The notes: generated by a model from the sequence alone, not told the origin. DNA of 64,000 bases from Celeribacter arenosi (GCF_039539485.1 NZ_BAABDF010000007.1:434001-498000), one strand, 5' to 3'; positions 26,939 to 35,439 are shown, counted from the stretch's first letter. A program made the numbers and translations.

Positions 26939-27829
26939 TCAGGTCCGTTCGTTATGGTCGGGGTTCGGGATGTGACAAGCGAAGATACCGCCGAACTGGG
27001 CGTCCACGATGATAAGGCGTTGCGGGTCTGCGGGGTCAAAGGTGACGGAAGTCGTCCAAAGCCCGCGCGGAAGTCGGACGTTGGCAATCAGGTCGCCAAG
27101 GGCGTCAAACACATAGGCACGGCCCGCCTGCGCCTGAGCGACGGCAAGCCAGCCATCCGCGTTGCAGGCCAGCCCGTCGGGGCCAAGCCCACCGGACAAT
27201 TGCAGGTAAGTGCCGACCATCGGCGCGCCGGCCTCGGGCAGACGCGTTGAGAATTTCCAAACCTGATTGGCGCGTGTGGCAGCGACATAGACCCAAGCGT
27301 TGTCGGGTGAGATCGCAATGCCGTTCGAATAGGGCACGCACTCCAAAACCAGCCGCAGGTCACCGTTTTCCCAGCGATAGACGCGTCCACTAGGATCGCT
27401 CAGGCTGGTGCGTCCGCTATCGGTGAACCACAAGGCACCATCTGACCCGTAGGCCATGTCGGACAAGCCAAGAAAGGGTGTTGCCCCGCCTGTGCTGAGA
27501 ACTTCGAAGGCGGCATCGCCCACCAGTTCGATCAGCCCGTGCCGATAGTCCACCGCAATACGTCGCCCGTCCGGGGCAATCCGCATCGCATGGGGTTCAC
27601 CATCGATCTGGTGCTCGTGGGTCCACACGCCCGCAGGCGTGATCCGAAAAATCCGACCGTAGGGAACATCTGACAGCCACAGGTTACCGCCCTCATCAAA
27701 GAAGGCCGCCTCCAGAAAGGAATGCATCGGCTGGCCGGGACGAGTCATTTTGGCCCACGCCGAAGGGTCGCCCAGGTGATGCAGATCATCCGGAAGTTCG
27801 GTCCAAAGGGTCGCCGTCAGTTGCATCAT
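26939..27829 (-). CDS. SMP-30/gluconolactonase family lactonase
   Basis: A 296-residue six-bladed propeller enzyme of the SMP-30/gluconolactonase/LRE family. Metal-site residues are recognisable: Glu in HSFLEAAFFDE, Asn in VPYSNGIAISPDN, and Asp in GLGPDGLACNADG. Typical blade repeats include GNLWLSDVPYGRIFRI and GALWFTDSGR. It opens a lactone ring with a divalent cation. Start and stop abut the CoA-transferase (4-bp overlap) and DHDPS-family genes (4-bp gap). A lactone intermediate in the pathway is therefore implied. Confidence 0.92.
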   Translation of the reverse strand: MMQLTATLWTELPDDLHHLGDPSAWAKMTRPGQPMHSFLEAAFFDEGGNLWLSDVPYGRIFRITPAGVWTHEHQIDGEPHAMRIAPDGRRIAVDYRHGLIELVGDAAFEVLSTGGATPFLGLSDMAYGSDGALWFTDSGRTSLSDPSGRVYRWENGDLRLVLECVPYSNGIAISPDNAWVYVAATRANQVWKFSTRLPEAGAPMVGTYLQLSGGLGPDGLACNADGWLAVAQAQAGRAYVFDALGDLIANVRLPRGLWTTSVTFDPADPQRLIIVDAQFGGIFACHIPNPDHNERT

Positions 27830-28992
27830 GCCACGATCCCGTTTTTAAATAGCTGTTCAATCTGGTCCCGCGTCAAATCCATGTCTGCGAGGATGTCGCG
27901 GGAGTTCTGACCAAGTGTCGGAGGTGCAAGGTGAAGTTTGGCCGCTCGTCCATCCAAATGAAAGGCGGATGTGGGCAAAACGGTTGTGGTATCTCGCGGA
28001 CTGGGCTGGAAATAGCCCCGCGCTGCAAGCTGGGGCGACGTGACAGCCTCGGTCAGGGTCCTGACCCGTTCGCCAGGCAGATCTGCGGCGCGCAATCGCG
28101 TAACCCAAGTGTCGGCGTCTGCGGTCAGGAAGATGTCGCGCAGCTTGGATTTGGTGACATCACTCAAGGCCCAGACATCAGGCCAGTCATGGATTTCCGC
28201 CAAGGGGGGCAGTGGGTGGCCCAGCCCGTCCAACATTGCGGCCAGCTTTCGATATTGGACGGGGCGAAACGCCCCCAGCATCAATGTGCCGTCTTTTGTG
28301 TCATAGCTCGTGATGCCGGCTTCCTTGCCGCGCACCTCAGGGTCCTGCTGTTGCGCGGCAGCGGCCTCGGGCGCCATCATCTGCATCGCAACTTCCAGCA
28401 TGGATACCGAAATCTGCGTGCCACACCCCGACTGCGCCCGGCCTGTCAGGGCAGCGGTTATTGCAAAAGCGGCAGCATATCCCGCGGCGTAGTCGACAAA
28501 GGACACGCCGGGTTTGATCCCGCCGCATTGCGCGATCGTGCCGCTCGCGGCCTGAATGGTGTTGTCATAGGCACCGTGTTCGGCCTGCGGGCCGCAGTTG
28601 CCGTAGCCTGTTAGGGAACAGTGGATCAGCTGCGGATTTACCTCTGACAGGTCACCGTATCCAAGGCCCAATGCCGCCAAGGCACCGGTTGTGTAATTCT
28701 CTACGAGGATATCTGTATCACACACCAGTTTGCGCAGCACGTCGGCCCCCTCGGGGGACCGCAAATTCAGGGCAAGGCTGCGCTTGTTACCCCCCTGAAC
28801 CTGATAATTCAGGCCAAGCCCAACTGTATTCAGCCTATCGTCAGGGCCGCGACCACGTGCGCAATCTGGATTTAGCGGATCTTCGATTTTGATGACGTCC
28901 GCGCCCATCAAGGCCAGCTGATAACTGCAAAACGGTCCGGCCAGCACATGAGTCAGGTCGAGGACTTTTATGCCGGTCAGTGGGGGGGGCAT
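27826..28992 (-). CDS. Family III (CaiB/BaiF) CoA-transferase
   Basis: A 388-residue family III acyl-CoA transferase: LKVLDLT-like start (TGIKVLDLTHVLAGPF), GADVIKIEDP, and the catalytic Asp probably in GAYDNTIQAASG. It moves CoA between two carboxylates. The ATG at 28992 gives the canonical N-terminus; the frame is open 15 codons further but into the operator region. It is the first gene of the leftward operon and is divergent from the class III aminotransferase, with a probable IclR operator between them. It likely activates a dicarboxylate or hydroxyacid intermediate; donor and acceptor are unknown. Confidence 0.93.
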   Translation of the reverse strand: MPPPLTGIKVLDLTHVLAGPFCSYQLALMGADVIKIEDPLNPDCARGRGPDDRLNTVGLGLNYQVQGGNKRSLALNLRSPEGADVLRKLVCDTDILVENYTTGALAALGLGYGDLSEVNPQLIHCSLTGYGNCGPQAEHGAYDNTIQAASGTIAQCGGIKPGVSFVDYAAGYAAAFAITAALTGRAQSGCGTQISVSMLEVAMQMMAPEAAAAQQQDPEVRGKEAGITSYDTKDGTLMLGAFRPVQYRKLAAMLDGLGHPLPPLAEIHDWPDVWALSDVTKSKLRDIFLTADADTWVTRLRAADLPGERVRTLTEAVTSPQLAARGYFQPSPRDTTTVLPTSAFHLDGRAAKLHLAPPTLGQNSRDILADMDLTRDQIEQLFKNGIVA

Positions 28993-29019
28993 GGAATATA
29001 CCTTGCATCGTTGAATTGC

Positions 29020-29035
29020 GTTTAATATACAAAAC
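29020..29035. promoter_or_regulatory. Probable IclR operator 1
   Basis: GTTTAATATACAAAAC, an imperfect palindrome with GTTT/AAAC ends, in the 76-bp gap between the CoA-transferase and aminotransferase start codons. The identical 16 bases recur at 32110-32125 next to the IclR gene. Identity of two copies in two intergenic regions of the same cluster is strong evidence for a shared regulator; binding by the IclR protein is inference. Confidence 0.72.
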
Positions 29036-29068
29036 ATAATTTTATATGCAAGACGAAAGAGAGTCGCT

Positions 29069-30406
29069 ATGACCCAAAGCAGTGTCTTTCACCGAGACCT
29101 TGAGTCTGGCTTGCCTGTCGTGGTGTCCGGTGACGGAAACTACCTCATTGATGACAGGGGGCGACGGTATCTGGACGCCTGTGGCGGGGCGGCGGTCTCT
29201 TGCCTTGGGCACGACAATATATCGGTGCGTGAAGCCATCAAGCGCCAGGTCGATCAACTCGCCTTTGCCCATACCGGATCCTTCACGAACCAACCCGCCG
29301 AAGATCTGGCGGCCCATCTGGTTGCGCATGCTCCAGAAGGGACTGGCGCCGGCCTGGTTATGTATCTTGGGTCAGGCTCCGAGGCGATGGAAGCCGCATT
29401 GAAGCTGGCGCGCCAGTACTGCATCGAGAACGGTGAGCCTGACCGTCGTCATATCATCGCCCGCAAGCCGAGCTACCACGGTAATACTCTGGGCGCTTTG
29501 GCGACAGGTGGTCATGCGGGGCGGCGGGCCCCTTTTGCGCCCCTGTTGATTGAAGTCAATCACATCGACGCGCCCTATCCCTATCGCCTACAACATGCAG
29601 ACGAAAGTGAAGCCGATTTCGCGCAGCGTATGGCAAACCTGCTGGAGGCGGAAATCCAAGCCCTTGGGCCTGAAACTGTGATGGCCTTTGTCGCCGAACC
29701 TGTCGTTGGCGCGTCACTTGGCACGCAACCCGCTCCTGCAGGGTATTGGATGCGTATCCGCGAGATTTGTGACACCCACGGTGTCCTCTTGATCGCAGAT
29801 GAAGTGATGAGCGGAATGGGGCGGACAGGCACCACATATGCTCTAGAGCAAGAAGGGATCGCTGCCGATATTACGACCATGGCCAAGGGTCTGGGGGCGG
29901 GATATCAGCCGATCGCGGCTGTTCTGGCTGCACAGAAAGTTGTCGATGTCATCAAGGCGGGCAGTGGCAAGCTGTGGAACGGACACACCTATATGTCCCA
30001 CGCGATTGCGACCGCAGGCGCGCTGGCCGTGCAGCGTGTCATCGAGCGAGAGAACCTGCTGAACAATGTCATCCAGCGGGGTGCACAGCTTGAGGAGGGT
30101 TTGCGCGATGCCTTTGCTCAGCACCCCCAGGTCGGCGATATCCGCGGGCGCGGGCTGTTCTGGACGATTGAACTGGTGGTCGACCGTGCCACCAAAGCCC
30201 CGTTCGATCCTGCGGAAGGAATTGCAATGAAAATTGGCGCTGCCGCCAAGGTGCGCGGCGTGATGACCTATCCCGCGCAGGGCTGCATCGACGGGATCAA
30301 TGGGGATCATGTGCTGTTGGCACCAGCCTATACCTCCAGCGTAGACGAGATTGATCTGATTGTACAAACCCTGACCCTCGCGGTTGCCGACGTGTTGGAT
30401 TGCTGA
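29069..30406 (+). CDS. Class III PLP-dependent aminotransferase
   Basis: A 445-residue omega-amino-acid/diamino-type aminotransferase. The PLP lysine is in TTMAKGLGAGYQPIAAVLA, preceded by the conserved LLIADEVMSGMGRTGT, with YLGSGSEAMEAALKLARQ for phosphate binding. It transfers an amino group between an amine or omega-amino acid and a keto acid such as pyruvate or 2-oxoglutarate. It is the first gene of the rightward arm of the cluster, one base before the BKACE gene, and shares the operator-containing promoter region with the CoA-transferase operon. Confidence 0.93.
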   Translation: MTQSSVFHRDLESGLPVVVSGDGNYLIDDRGRRYLDACGGAAVSCLGHDNISVREAIKRQVDQLAFAHTGSFTNQPAEDLAAHLVAHAPEGTGAGLVMYLGSGSEAMEAALKLARQYCIENGEPDRRHIIARKPSYHGNTLGALATGGHAGRRAPFAPLLIEVNHIDAPYPYRLQHADESEADFAQRMANLLEAEIQALGPETVMAFVAEPVVGASLGTQPAPAGYWMRIREICDTHGVLLIADEVMSGMGRTGTTYALEQEGIAADITTMAKGLGAGYQPIAAVLAAQKVVDVIKAGSGKLWNGHTYMSHAIATAGALAVQRVIERENLLNNVIQRGAQLEEGLRDAFAQHPQVGDIRGRGLFWTIELVVDRATKAPFDPAEGIAMKIGAAAKVRGVMTYPAQGCIDGINGDHVLLAPAYTSSVDEIDLIVQTLTLAVADVLDC

Positions 30407-30407
30407 G

Positions 30408-31286
30408 ATGGCGCGTAAAACAATCCTGACCGCCGCGATCACCGGCAACTTGATGACGCCGGAAATCAGCCCGCATTTGCCCGTCACGCCAAAACAGATC
30501 GCGCGCCAGGCGCTCGACGCTGCAAGCGCAGGGGCGGCGATTGTGCACCTGCATGTCCGCGACCCCAAGACGACCAAAGGTTCCATGAGGCTTGATCTCT
30601 ATACCGAACTGGTCGAGCGGATCCGCGCCGAAAACACTGACGTATTGCTCAATCTGACCACGGGTGAGGGCGGGAGGTTCATTCCCTCTGAACGTGATCC
30701 AAAGGTAGCGGCCGAAGGCTCGACCCTTTGTGAGCCCGAGAAACGCGTGGCCCATGTGGAGGCGCTGCAACCCGAGATATGCACGCTGGATTTCAACACC
30801 ATGTGGTCGGGGCAGGCGTCGGTCATCAATTCCCCGCGCAATCTTGAGATCATGGCAGAGCGGATCTATGCTGCGGGTGTCAAACCCGAGATCGAAATTT
30901 TCGACAGCGGCGATCTTCACATGGTCAAGGATTTTGTCGCACGCGGGATCATCAAAACACCGCTGATGGTGCAGATGGTTCTGGGCGTCCGCTTTGGTGC
31001 GGTCGCCAACCCTGCGACAATGGCCTATCTTGTCAGCCAACTGCCTGACAACACCCAGTGGGCTGCTTTTGGCATTGGCCGCGCCGCGTTTCCGATGCTG
31101 GCGCAGGCCTGGTTGTTAGGCGGGCATATCCGCATCGGGATGGAGGATACGGCCTATATCGCCAAAGGCGAGCACTGCGAAAGCAATTCGCAATTGGTGG
31201 GCAAGGCGGCGCGGATTATAACTGATTTGGGCGGCGCGCTGGCCAATACGGACGAAGCCCGCGAAATCCTGGGGCTTGTTAGATGA
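30408..31286 (+). CDS. Beta-keto acid cleavage enzyme (BKACE)
   Basis: A 292-residue zinc TIM-barrel of the BKACE family (founder: 3-keto-5-aminohexanoate cleavage enzyme). The zinc ligands appear as HLHVRDP near residue 48 and the Glu in HIRIGMEDTAY near the C-terminus; LLNLTTGEGG is another family mark. The enzyme condenses a beta-keto acid with acetyl-CoA and splits it into acetoacetate and a new CoA ester. The ATG at 30408 is one base after the aminotransferase stop, so transamination followed by cleavage of the resulting keto acid is a natural reading. Beta-ketoadipate is another substrate known in the family. Confidence 0.94.
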   Translation: MARKTILTAAITGNLMTPEISPHLPVTPKQIARQALDAASAGAAIVHLHVRDPKTTKGSMRLDLYTELVERIRAENTDVLLNLTTGEGGRFIPSERDPKVAAEGSTLCEPEKRVAHVEALQPEICTLDFNTMWSGQASVINSPRNLEIMAERIYAAGVKPEIEIFDSGDLHMVKDFVARGIIKTPLMVQMVLGVRFGAVANPATMAYLVSQLPDNTQWAAFGIGRAAFPMLAQAWLLGGHIRIGMEDTAYIAKGEHCESNSQLVGKAARIITDLGGALANTDEAREILGLVR

Positions 31287-31288
31287 GC

Positions 31289-32077
31289 CTAACTGCCCGG
31301 ATACCCCAATGCCCGCGAGATTTGCAGCGCGGCCTCTTGGATCTTGGGCAAATAGAAGCTGTCGATCTGGTCGAAATCAAAACCGCTGTCGGGACCGGAC
31401 AGGTTCACGCAGGCAACGACGCTGCCAGTATTGTCGCGCACCGGCACAGCAACACTGGACCCACCCGGTTCGCGAAACCCGCGCGACACGACAAAGCCCG
31501 CGGTACGCACTTCCAACACCCGCGCCAAAAGGCTGGCCGCGTCCATCGGCGTATGTTCGGTGAAGCGCTGCCAGGTCTGGCGGTCGGCAAATTCCTGCAA
31601 CTCGGGTTCGGTGATGCCGCCCAGCAGGCACCAGCCAATCGCAGAGGCATAGGCCTGCGTTCGCGTGCCTGTGCGCATGTTCGACACGTATCCCGACCGT
31701 GCCTGATGGCTGACGAGATAAAGCACATCGTCGCCTTCCAGAACGCTCAGATGTGTGGAGACGCCGGTTTCATCACGCAATTGCGCGAGGATCGGGCGAG
31801 CGATGTCAGCAATGGGCTGCTGGTTGAGATAGGCGAACCCAAGGTTAAGCACCCGTGCGCCAAGGGTAAAGGTGTTGGCCTGTTCGGCCTCCCGGATGAA
31901 TCCCATCTGACGCAGGGTATAGACCAGCCGAAACGCAGAGGAGCGGCTGAGTTCCATCGCGCGTGCAATGTCGCTCAGCGACATCGGGGCCTCGGACGCG
32001 CCAAGAATTTCGAGAACACGAAGGCCCCGGTGCAAACCTGGGACAAAATAGACGTCATGGTTGGACGCTTTGGTCAT
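31289..32077 (-). CDS. IclR-family transcriptional regulator
   Basis: A 262-residue IclR-type regulator: N-terminal winged helix (GLHRGLRVLEILGASEAPMSLSDIARAMELSRSSAFRLVYTLRQMGFI) and a C-terminal effector domain with ASAIGWCLLGG and GFVVSRGFREPGGSSVAVPVRD. The ATG at 32077 gives the expected N-terminus although the frame is open further upstream. It converges with the BKACE gene (2-bp gap) and diverges from the dioxygenase pair, with one copy of the 16-bp operator between. It is probably the pathway regulator for both arms, responding to a cluster substrate or intermediate. Confidence 0.93.
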   Translation of the reverse strand: MTKASNHDVYFVPGLHRGLRVLEILGASEAPMSLSDIARAMELSRSSAFRLVYTLRQMGFIREAEQANTFTLGARVLNLGFAYLNQQPIADIARPILAQLRDETGVSTHLSVLEGDDVLYLVSHQARSGYVSNMRTGTRTQAYASAIGWCLLGGITEPELQEFADRQTWQRFTEHTPMDAASLLARVLEVRTAGFVVSRGFREPGGSSVAVPVRDNTGSVVACVNLSGPDSGFDFDQIDSFYLPKIQEAALQISRALGYPGS

Positions 32078-32109
32078 GAGCGGTTGGTTTCCGTTTTGCC
32101 TCCCAGGAT

Positions 32110-32125
32110 GTTTAATATACAAAAC
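32110..32125. promoter_or_regulatory. Probable IclR operator 2
   Basis: Second exact copy of GTTTAATATACAAAAC, in the 74-bp gap between the IclR gene and the divergent dioxygenase pair. It would allow autoregulation of the IclR gene and control of the dioxygenase. The first copy is at 29020-29035. Confidence 0.72.
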
Positions 32126-32151
32126 GCACCCAAGACAATGGAGGACAGGCA

Positions 32152-32751
32152 TTGACCGACCCGACATCCAATCTTTTGCCAGCCACGAACGAAGACACCT
32201 GCGGGCCTTATTTCCCAATCTATTTCGCCGACCCAGCGCTCGAAGACCTGACGCGGGTAGATCCAGGGCTGGTGGGGCAGGCGGCTGGCACGCCGATTAT
32301 CCTGCGCGGTCGCGTGCTCGATCGGCATGGCGAGTTGGCCAATGGCGTCGTCATGGAGTTTTGGCAGGCGAATGCCAATGGGGTTTACCGCACGCCGGCG
32401 ACGGGAGGCGATGACGGGATTGATCCCTGGTTTCACGGCTATGGTCGTTTGCGCAGCGCGTCGGGGGCTTACGAATTCCGCACGATCCTGCCGGGTGCAG
32501 CACCGGGCCGCGCGCCCAATATTACGGTCACGATCTTCTCGGATGGCATCAATCGTGTTGTGACGCAGATGTTCTTTGAAGATCAGGCGGGCAATGACAC
32601 TGACCCTGTCTTGCAGGCCGTGGGCGAAGACGCGCCGAAACTGATCGCCCGCCACGATGGGCGCACAGCCAGCGGAGCCGAGGTTTATGTCTTTGACATC
32701 ATCATGGCAGGCGCGGGCGAAACCCCCTTTTTCGATGATCTGGAGAGCTGA
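32152..32751 (+). CDS. Intradiol dioxygenase alpha-like subunit (PcaG-like)
   Basis: A 199-residue subunit of the protocatechuate 3,4-dioxygenase family. Family marks are DTCGPYFPIYF near the N-terminus, VMEFWQANANGVY and APNITVTIFSDGINRVVTQMFF. The place where the beta subunit has HxH reads NIT, so this is the non-catalytic alpha type that shapes the active site. It starts at TTG (32152) with a clear GGAGG upstream. The gene order alpha then beta is the reverse of the usual pcaHG. The start codon of its partner is 3 bp after its stop. Confidence 0.88.
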   Translation: MTDPTSNLLPATNEDTCGPYFPIYFADPALEDLTRVDPGLVGQAAGTPIILRGRVLDRHGELANGVVMEFWQANANGVYRTPATGGDDGIDPWFHGYGRLRSASGAYEFRTILPGAAPGRAPNITVTIFSDGINRVVTQMFFEDQAGNDTDPVLQAVGEDAPKLIARHDGRTASGAEVYVFDIIMAGAGETPFFDDLES

Positions 32752-32754
32752 GAG

Positions 32755-33423
32755 ATGAGCACCGAAGGACGACTATTAGGCATTGGCCCAACCGACAACA
32801 CTTCTGACCAACGCACCCCGCGCCAGCGGTTGCGGTTGATCCCTGATGTTGCGCGCGCCAGCTTTGTGCCGGTTGTGCCAGCGCGCTATGCGACAAAGCC
32901 TCATGAGTGGGATATGACCCGCACGGCCCCCGACCGCCCCCGCGCGACTGGCGTGCCGATCGAGGTCACGGGCCGTGTGCGTTCGGCATCGGGTCGTCCG
33001 GTTGCAGGTGCCCTGCTTGAGGTCTGGAGTGCGAACCATCACGGGCGCTATCGGCATGTCGAAGACCATTCCGGCCTGCAATTGGATGAAAACCACCTTG
33101 GTGTCGGGCGCGTCCTGACAGACGACGAAGGCCGCTACCGGTTCTGGGCCATCAGCCCGGGTGCCTATCTTGCGCGGCCCGACATTGGCCGTTGGCGCCC
33201 CAAGCACATCCATATGTCGATCAGCGGCGGGTCATCGCGGTTGATCACCCAGATGTATTTCCCGGGTGAGCCAAACAATGCGACAGACCCGATGGCAATC
33301 CTGATGGGCGATGCGTTTGAGCGCAATCTTGGCATACCGCGAGAGGTTGGCGCGGCAGATGTCGAGCAGGCATATGATTTCGACATCGTGGTCGGTGGCC
33401 GCAATGCAACCTTCTTCGAATAG
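32755..33423 (+). CDS. Intradiol dioxygenase beta-like catalytic subunit (PcaH-like)
   Basis: A 222-residue subunit with the complete non-heme Fe(III) site of intradiol dioxygenases: Tyr in NHHGRYRHV, Tyr in SPGAYLARP and both His in WRPKHIHMSI. GALLEVWSAN and TQMYFPGEP are also typical. With the alpha subunit it should cleave protocatechuate or a related catechol between the hydroxyl carbons. Protocatechuate is the product of the neighbouring MobA-type monooxygenase, which fits. No pcaB, C or D genes are nearby, so the muconate product is processed by enzymes elsewhere or by other members of this cluster. Confidence 0.9.
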   Translation: MSTEGRLLGIGPTDNTSDQRTPRQRLRLIPDVARASFVPVVPARYATKPHEWDMTRTAPDRPRATGVPIEVTGRVRSASGRPVAGALLEVWSANHHGRYRHVEDHSGLQLDENHLGVGRVLTDDEGRYRFWAISPGAYLARPDIGRWRPKHIHMSISGGSSRLITQMYFPGEPNNATDPMAILMGDAFERNLGIPREVGAADVEQAYDFDIVVGGRNATFFE

Positions 33424-33443
33424 AAAAACCAGGCCTATGCGCA

Positions 33444-33462
33444 TGACGCCAATGTGGCGTCA
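33444..33462. terminator. Hairpin between convergent dioxygenase and mobA genes
   Basis: TGACGCC and GGCGTCA form a 7-bp stem with an AATGT loop, 20 bp after the beta-subunit stop and overlapping the mobA stop codon. It lies in the only space between the two convergent units. Confidence 0.55.
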
Positions 33463-35340
33463 CGCGCCAATCATAAATCTGTCAAAGAACACAGCAAGAC
33501 CCAAGACGTCGTCCAATGGCTGCACCTTTGCGACGAACTGATCCGGTCGCACGATCAGCAGAACGCCGTTTTGTCGATCAATGCCTCGAATATCGAAGAT
33601 GTCAGGTCCGTTCTTCAGGTCGGGGCAAAAGGCCTTTTCATAATCGATCAAGCCATAACGGCCTTTCGCCGGTAGAAGCATCTTGGGCAGGGTTTCGAGC
33701 CGCAAGGCCCGGTGGTCTACCTGGAACACAGCGCGCAGATCAAAGACGCTGTCTGGCTCAGCGCCCTTCGGAGTATGCCTCGCCACAGGACTGTCTGGAT
33801 TTTCTGACAGATAGCTACACAGGTTCGCAATACCGCTATCCTTTTGTCCCTCGTCGCCTTTGCCTGCAAAGGCGATCAAACGCCAACGGCCATCAGCCTT
33901 GATCATGTGACCAAGTTCCATCGGCTTTCCATCTGCCAGCCGGATTACAGGGGCCGAATGGAACCTCATGCCTGTTTTCAGACCGGATGCGAGGTGCTGA
34001 TGATCACCGGTGGCAGTGATCAGGGACGGATCGTAGCGCGTCTCTACCCCAGCGGTGTATCGCCCGTGTTTCTTGAAGTAGCTTTGGAACTGTGCCGCCT
34101 CCGCTCCATTCCTGGGCTTGGCGCTGAACAACCGCGCCATGTCACGGTCGAAATCAATCAGCTCTTTTGCCTTTGCACGGCGTTCCTCGGAATAGGTTTG
34201 CAGAAGTGCAGGTGTAGCCTGACCGCGCAGCACGGCGCCCAGTTTCCAGCCAAGATTGAATGCATCGGCCATGGAGACGTTCATGCCTTGGCCGGCTTTG
34301 GGGCTGTGCGTATGGCATGCATCTCCAGCGATGAAGACGCGCGGACTCCGTGTAGCGCGATCTGCATCAGCTACGTCGTCAAATGCGTCACATACGCGCT
34401 GGCCAATTTCATAGGCTGACCACCATGCAACTTCTTTAACGTCCAGCGTGAAGGGGGCCAGAATATCACGGGCTTTCGCAATGAGCATTTTTGCCGTCAC
34501 ACCCCGATCGGCGGCCCGTTCATCTCCGTGTAGGGCGTCCAGTTCGATATACATGCGAACCAAATAGCCGCCCTCACGCGGGATGATCAGGAGGCTGCCG
34601 TGATCTGCAGACTGGATTGCTGCTTTCAGCCGGATGTCAGGAAAATCGGTGACGGCCAGAACATCCATTACCCCCCAGAGTTGGCGCGCTGCTTCCCCTT
34701 TTAGGTCGTGGCCCATGGATTTGCGTACGGCGCTGCGTGCGCCGTCACAGCCGACGACATATCGGGCGCGGATCACCTCGGTTTTGCCTTCGCCATTCAG
34801 GCAGTTGAAGGTTGCGGTAATAGGATAATCCGCTTCGGGATCCGTCGTCAGATCAAGCAATTCGCGACTATAATCAGGTTCCAGGCCGTTTGCCGAATTC
34901 CGCATGATGTCGAGATAGAAATCATGCACCCGTGCCTGGCTGAGGATGACGTGTGGCATCTCGGACAAATCGTCTTCTACATCCTGAATGCGATCTGCGC
35001 GGTGCAGGCTGGCGCCGTCTTCATTCGGCCGCCAGAAGGCAACTTCGTTGACCCAGTACGCCTCTTTAAGAACCTTGTCCGCGAACCCGAAGGCCTCAAA
35101 CATCTCGATTGATCTGCAGGCGATGCCATCGGCTTGACCCAATTCCAATGGGCCGGACTTGCGTTCTATGATACGGGTTTTGATTTCGGGAAATGTAGAT
35201 AGTTGCGCCGCCAGTGTCAGCCCGGCTGGCCCACAGCCGACAATCAGTACGTCGACGGTTTCACTGTGCTGCGGCACCATATCAGATTTATTGACGATGG
35301 CTGGATCGCCTGTCGAAAAGCCATTCAGGTGATATTGCAT
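33460..35340 (-). CDS. mobA: 3-hydroxybenzoate 4-monooxygenase (MobA)
   Basis: A 626-residue FAD hydroxylase of the phenol-hydroxylase fold: VDVLIVGCGPAGLTLAAQL (FAD Rossmann), GCDGARSAVRKSMGH (NADPH/FAD DG motif) and FIAGDACHTHSPKAGQGMNVSMADAFNLGWKL (ribityl motif), plus the C-terminal thioredoxin-like domain. The start QYHLNGFSTGDP, the segment ELGQADGIACRSIEMFEAFGFAD and the C-terminal GIDRQNGVLLIVRPDQFVA closely match Comamonas 3-hydroxybenzoate 4-hydroxylase as I remember it. It converts 3-hydroxybenzoate to protocatechuate with O2 and NADPH. GTGAGGCGAT precedes the ATG. The divergent MarR gene is its likely regulator, and the dioxygenase pair the next step. Confidence 0.93.
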   Translation of the reverse strand: MQYHLNGFSTGDPAIVNKSDMVPQHSETVDVLIVGCGPAGLTLAAQLSTFPEIKTRIIERKSGPLELGQADGIACRSIEMFEAFGFADKVLKEAYWVNEVAFWRPNEDGASLHRADRIQDVEDDLSEMPHVILSQARVHDFYLDIMRNSANGLEPDYSRELLDLTTDPEADYPITATFNCLNGEGKTEVIRARYVVGCDGARSAVRKSMGHDLKGEAARQLWGVMDVLAVTDFPDIRLKAAIQSADHGSLLIIPREGGYLVRMYIELDALHGDERAADRGVTAKMLIAKARDILAPFTLDVKEVAWWSAYEIGQRVCDAFDDVADADRATRSPRVFIAGDACHTHSPKAGQGMNVSMADAFNLGWKLGAVLRGQATPALLQTYSEERRAKAKELIDFDRDMARLFSAKPRNGAEAAQFQSYFKKHGRYTAGVETRYDPSLITATGDHQHLASGLKTGMRFHSAPVIRLADGKPMELGHMIKADGRWRLIAFAGKGDEGQKDSGIANLCSYLSENPDSPVARHTPKGAEPDSVFDLRAVFQVDHRALRLETLPKMLLPAKGRYGLIDYEKAFCPDLKNGPDIFDIRGIDRQNGVLLIVRPDQFVAKVQPLDDVLGLAVFFDRFMIGA

Positions 35341-35359
35341 ATCGCCTCACTTCACATTT

Positions 35360-35422
35360 AGTATGTATACTTATTATATACTGGACGCCGTGGCGCCTTG
35401 TCAATATGGTATGTATGCATAC
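35360..35422. promoter_or_regulatory. mobA-mobR promoter region with two MarR-type palindromes
   Basis: AGTATGTATACT (35360-35371) and GTATGCATAC (35413-35422, a perfect palindrome) lie in the 99-bp gap between mobA and the MarR gene. Both share a GTATnnATAC core. Two palindromes, one near each start codon, fit a MarR dimer repressing both genes. Confidence 0.65.
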
Positions 35423-35439
35423 TATAATCGGTGGGCTAG

